Source: Acidobacteriota bacterium (GTDB lineage Bacteria; Acidobacteriota; Terriglobia; UBA7540). From it: 6,508 nucleotides of DNA. A program made the translations under genes and the position numbers. Below the pieces are notes generated by a model. That model saw nothing but the letters and a program-made list of their open reading frames with translations. It was not told the origin of the DNA and made no database searches. Where the stretch lies: the NCBI GenBank assembly GCA_003224665.1, contig QHZM01000449.1:1-6508 (forward strand). Reading direction: 5' to 3'. This document shows, in pieces, positions 5,596 through 6,508 of this stretch. Every line of letters starts with the position of its first letter. Position 1 is the first letter of the stretch.

Positions 5596-6508
5596 GTGGT
5601 TTCGATTTCACTCATCAAGGAGCGCGCGCTGGCCATTGGTTTCGACCTGGTGGGCGTCGCTCCCGTAACCGCCGGCCAGGACCTCGAGTTTTCGAAGCAG
5701 TGGGTTGACCGGGGCTTCGGCGGAGAAATGGAATACCTCAAGAACCCGAAGCGAGAGGACCCCCGCCGCGTCTTGCCCTCGGCCAGATCGGTTATTTGCG
5801 CCGGACTGATCTATAACACGCCGCGTCCGTACTCCACGGAAGCATGCCGTGGCGCGAATGCCGGGGCGGGCGGCGCGCAACCGCATCCGGCGCCGGCCTC
5901 TGGAGCTGCGGCAACCGCGGAGCCCGACCGGCCGGGCGGACCGTTCTCGCGCGATGACATCCCCCGGGCCTGGATTTCCCGTTACGCTTGGGGACACGAC
6001 TATCACGAGGTCATGCGCGCTAAGCTCGAAAAACTTCGGGCGGCGATTGAGGCTCTGGCGCCTCAAGTCGAAACGCGGGTTTACGTGGACACGGGGCCGG
6101 TGGTGGAGCGCGCCCTGGCTCGTTATTCGGGCATCGGCTGGATGGGGAAGAATACGTGCCTGATCAATGAGGAGAAGGGCTCCTGGTTTTTTCTCGGCGT
6201 AGTACTCACCAGCCTCGAACTTCGGCCGGACGTGCCCGCGCCGGACCGGTGCGGCACGTGCACTCGGTGTCTTGAGGCGTGCCCGACCGGAGCGCTGGTC
6301 GAGCCTTACGTTATGGACGCCTCTCGATGCATCGCTTATTTCACGATCGAGCTCAACGGGTCCATCCCGCGGGAATTTCGACCCGCGGTCGGCTCAAACG
6401 TGTTCGGCTGCGACATCTGCCAGGACGTGTGCCCCTGGAATTCGAGAAGCAGCGGTCAGTTGCCAGTGGCCAGTGGTCAGTTACGAGTTGCTAGCAGCCA
6501 GAGAAAGT
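5596..6508 (+). CDS. queG: Epoxyqueuosine reductase QueG, C-terminus beyond the window
   Basis: QueG reduces epoxyqueuosine to queuosine in the tRNA wobble position, using cobalamin and two [4Fe-4S] clusters. The 304 codons seen include the N-terminal IKERALAIGFDLVGVAPV, RYAWGHDYHEVM around residue 130, and the catalytic-region block VYVDTGPVVERALARYSGIGWMGKNT (162-187, with the conserved Asp165). These are followed by GSWFFLGVVLT 195-205, the ferredoxin-like CGTCTRCLEACPTGAL 219-234, and CDICQDVCPWN 272-282. Residues 78-125 are an Ala/Gly/Pro-rich stretch longer than in many relatives. GTG 5596 is chosen because it puts the family N-terminus at residue 1; TTG 5578 is a weaker in-frame alternative. 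After CPWNSR the frame runs into the heptamer repeat and encodes SGQLPVASGQLRVAS up to the edge, where the HEAT-like C-terminal domain would be expected. Whether the gene is cut or has an in-frame insert cannot be told here. Confidence 0.93.
   Translation, partial: MVSISLIKERALAIGFDLVGVAPVTAGQDLEFSKQWVDRGFGGEMEYLKNPKREDPRRVLPSARSVICAGLIYNTPRPYSTEACRGANAGAGGAQPHPAPASGAAATAEPDRPGGPFSRDDIPRAWISRYAWGHDYHEVMRAKLEKLRAAIEALAPQVETRVYVDTGPVVERALARYSGIGWMGKNTCLINEEKGSWFFLGVVLTSLELRPDVPAPDRCGTCTRCLEACPTGALVEPYVMDASRCIAYFTIELNGSIPREFRPAVGSNVFGCDICQDVCPWNSRSSGQLPVASGQLRVASSQRK
6454..6508 (+). repeat. Degenerate 7-base tandem repeat inside queG
   Basis: From 6454 the sequence divides into heptamers in register: GGTCAGT, TGCCAGT, GGCCAGT, GGTCAGT, TACGAGT, TGCTAGC, AGCCAGA, then GAAAGT at the edge. 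The first four keep the pattern (G/T)G(T/C)CAGT and later units decay. Since 7 is not a multiple of 3, a full 21-base turn encodes 7 residues, here GQLPVAS. I associate this repeat type with acidobacterial intergenic DNA. It is unusual to find it starting within a coding frame, right after the last QueG cluster motif. The repeat may continue beyond the window. Confidence 0.8.

Noticed and set aside
6454..6508. Heptamer array as a CRISPR
   Set aside because: Units are 7 bases with no spacers; it is a simple degenerate tandem repeat.

Overview
The window is GC-rich chromosomal DNA that looks like a member of the Acidobacteriota, probably an uncultured lineage or a metagenome-derived contig. This assignment rests on the protein style of NadA, ThiC and QueG, on a DUF2203 gene next to nadA, on a dispersed-repeat-like intergenic stretch, and on a degenerate 7-base tandem repeat (GGTCAGT/TGCCAGT type). 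I associate both repeat types with Acidobacteriota from memory; no search was run.

Layout from left to right. Bases 1-1052 hold the N-terminal 350 codons of thiC (minus strand), running off the left edge. Bases 1053-1296 are non-coding and contain the repeat-like stretch. Bases 1297-1675 (minus) are a DUF2203 gene broken by a frame change. nadA (1710-2804, minus) is complete and sits 34 bases upstream of the DUF2203 start, so the two probably share a transcript. A leader-sized gap (2805-3055) with strong dyads follows, then a clear intrinsic terminator (3056-3091, minus) that ends the next gene. Bases 3119-4948 (minus) carry a large radical SAM gene of the COG1964 type (relatives: MptN and the tetraether lipid synthase Tes), broken in two places. 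A long divergent non-coding region (4949-5595) leads to queG (5596 onward, plus), which runs off the right edge. Where its C-terminal domain should begin, the heptamer repeat starts.

Biologically the window holds cofactor and modification enzymes: thiamine pyrimidine synthesis (ThiC), NAD synthesis (NadA), queuosine tRNA modification (QueG), and a radical SAM enzyme that could act on lipids or pterins. All four are iron-sulfur enzymes. The two most interesting signals are the structured gap upstream of nadA, a candidate for the acidobacterial nadA-motif (NAD+-I) riboswitch, and three out-of-frame lesions in two genes. Each lesion looks like a short internal deletion when compared with the family pattern I remember. 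They may be real decay or assembly error.
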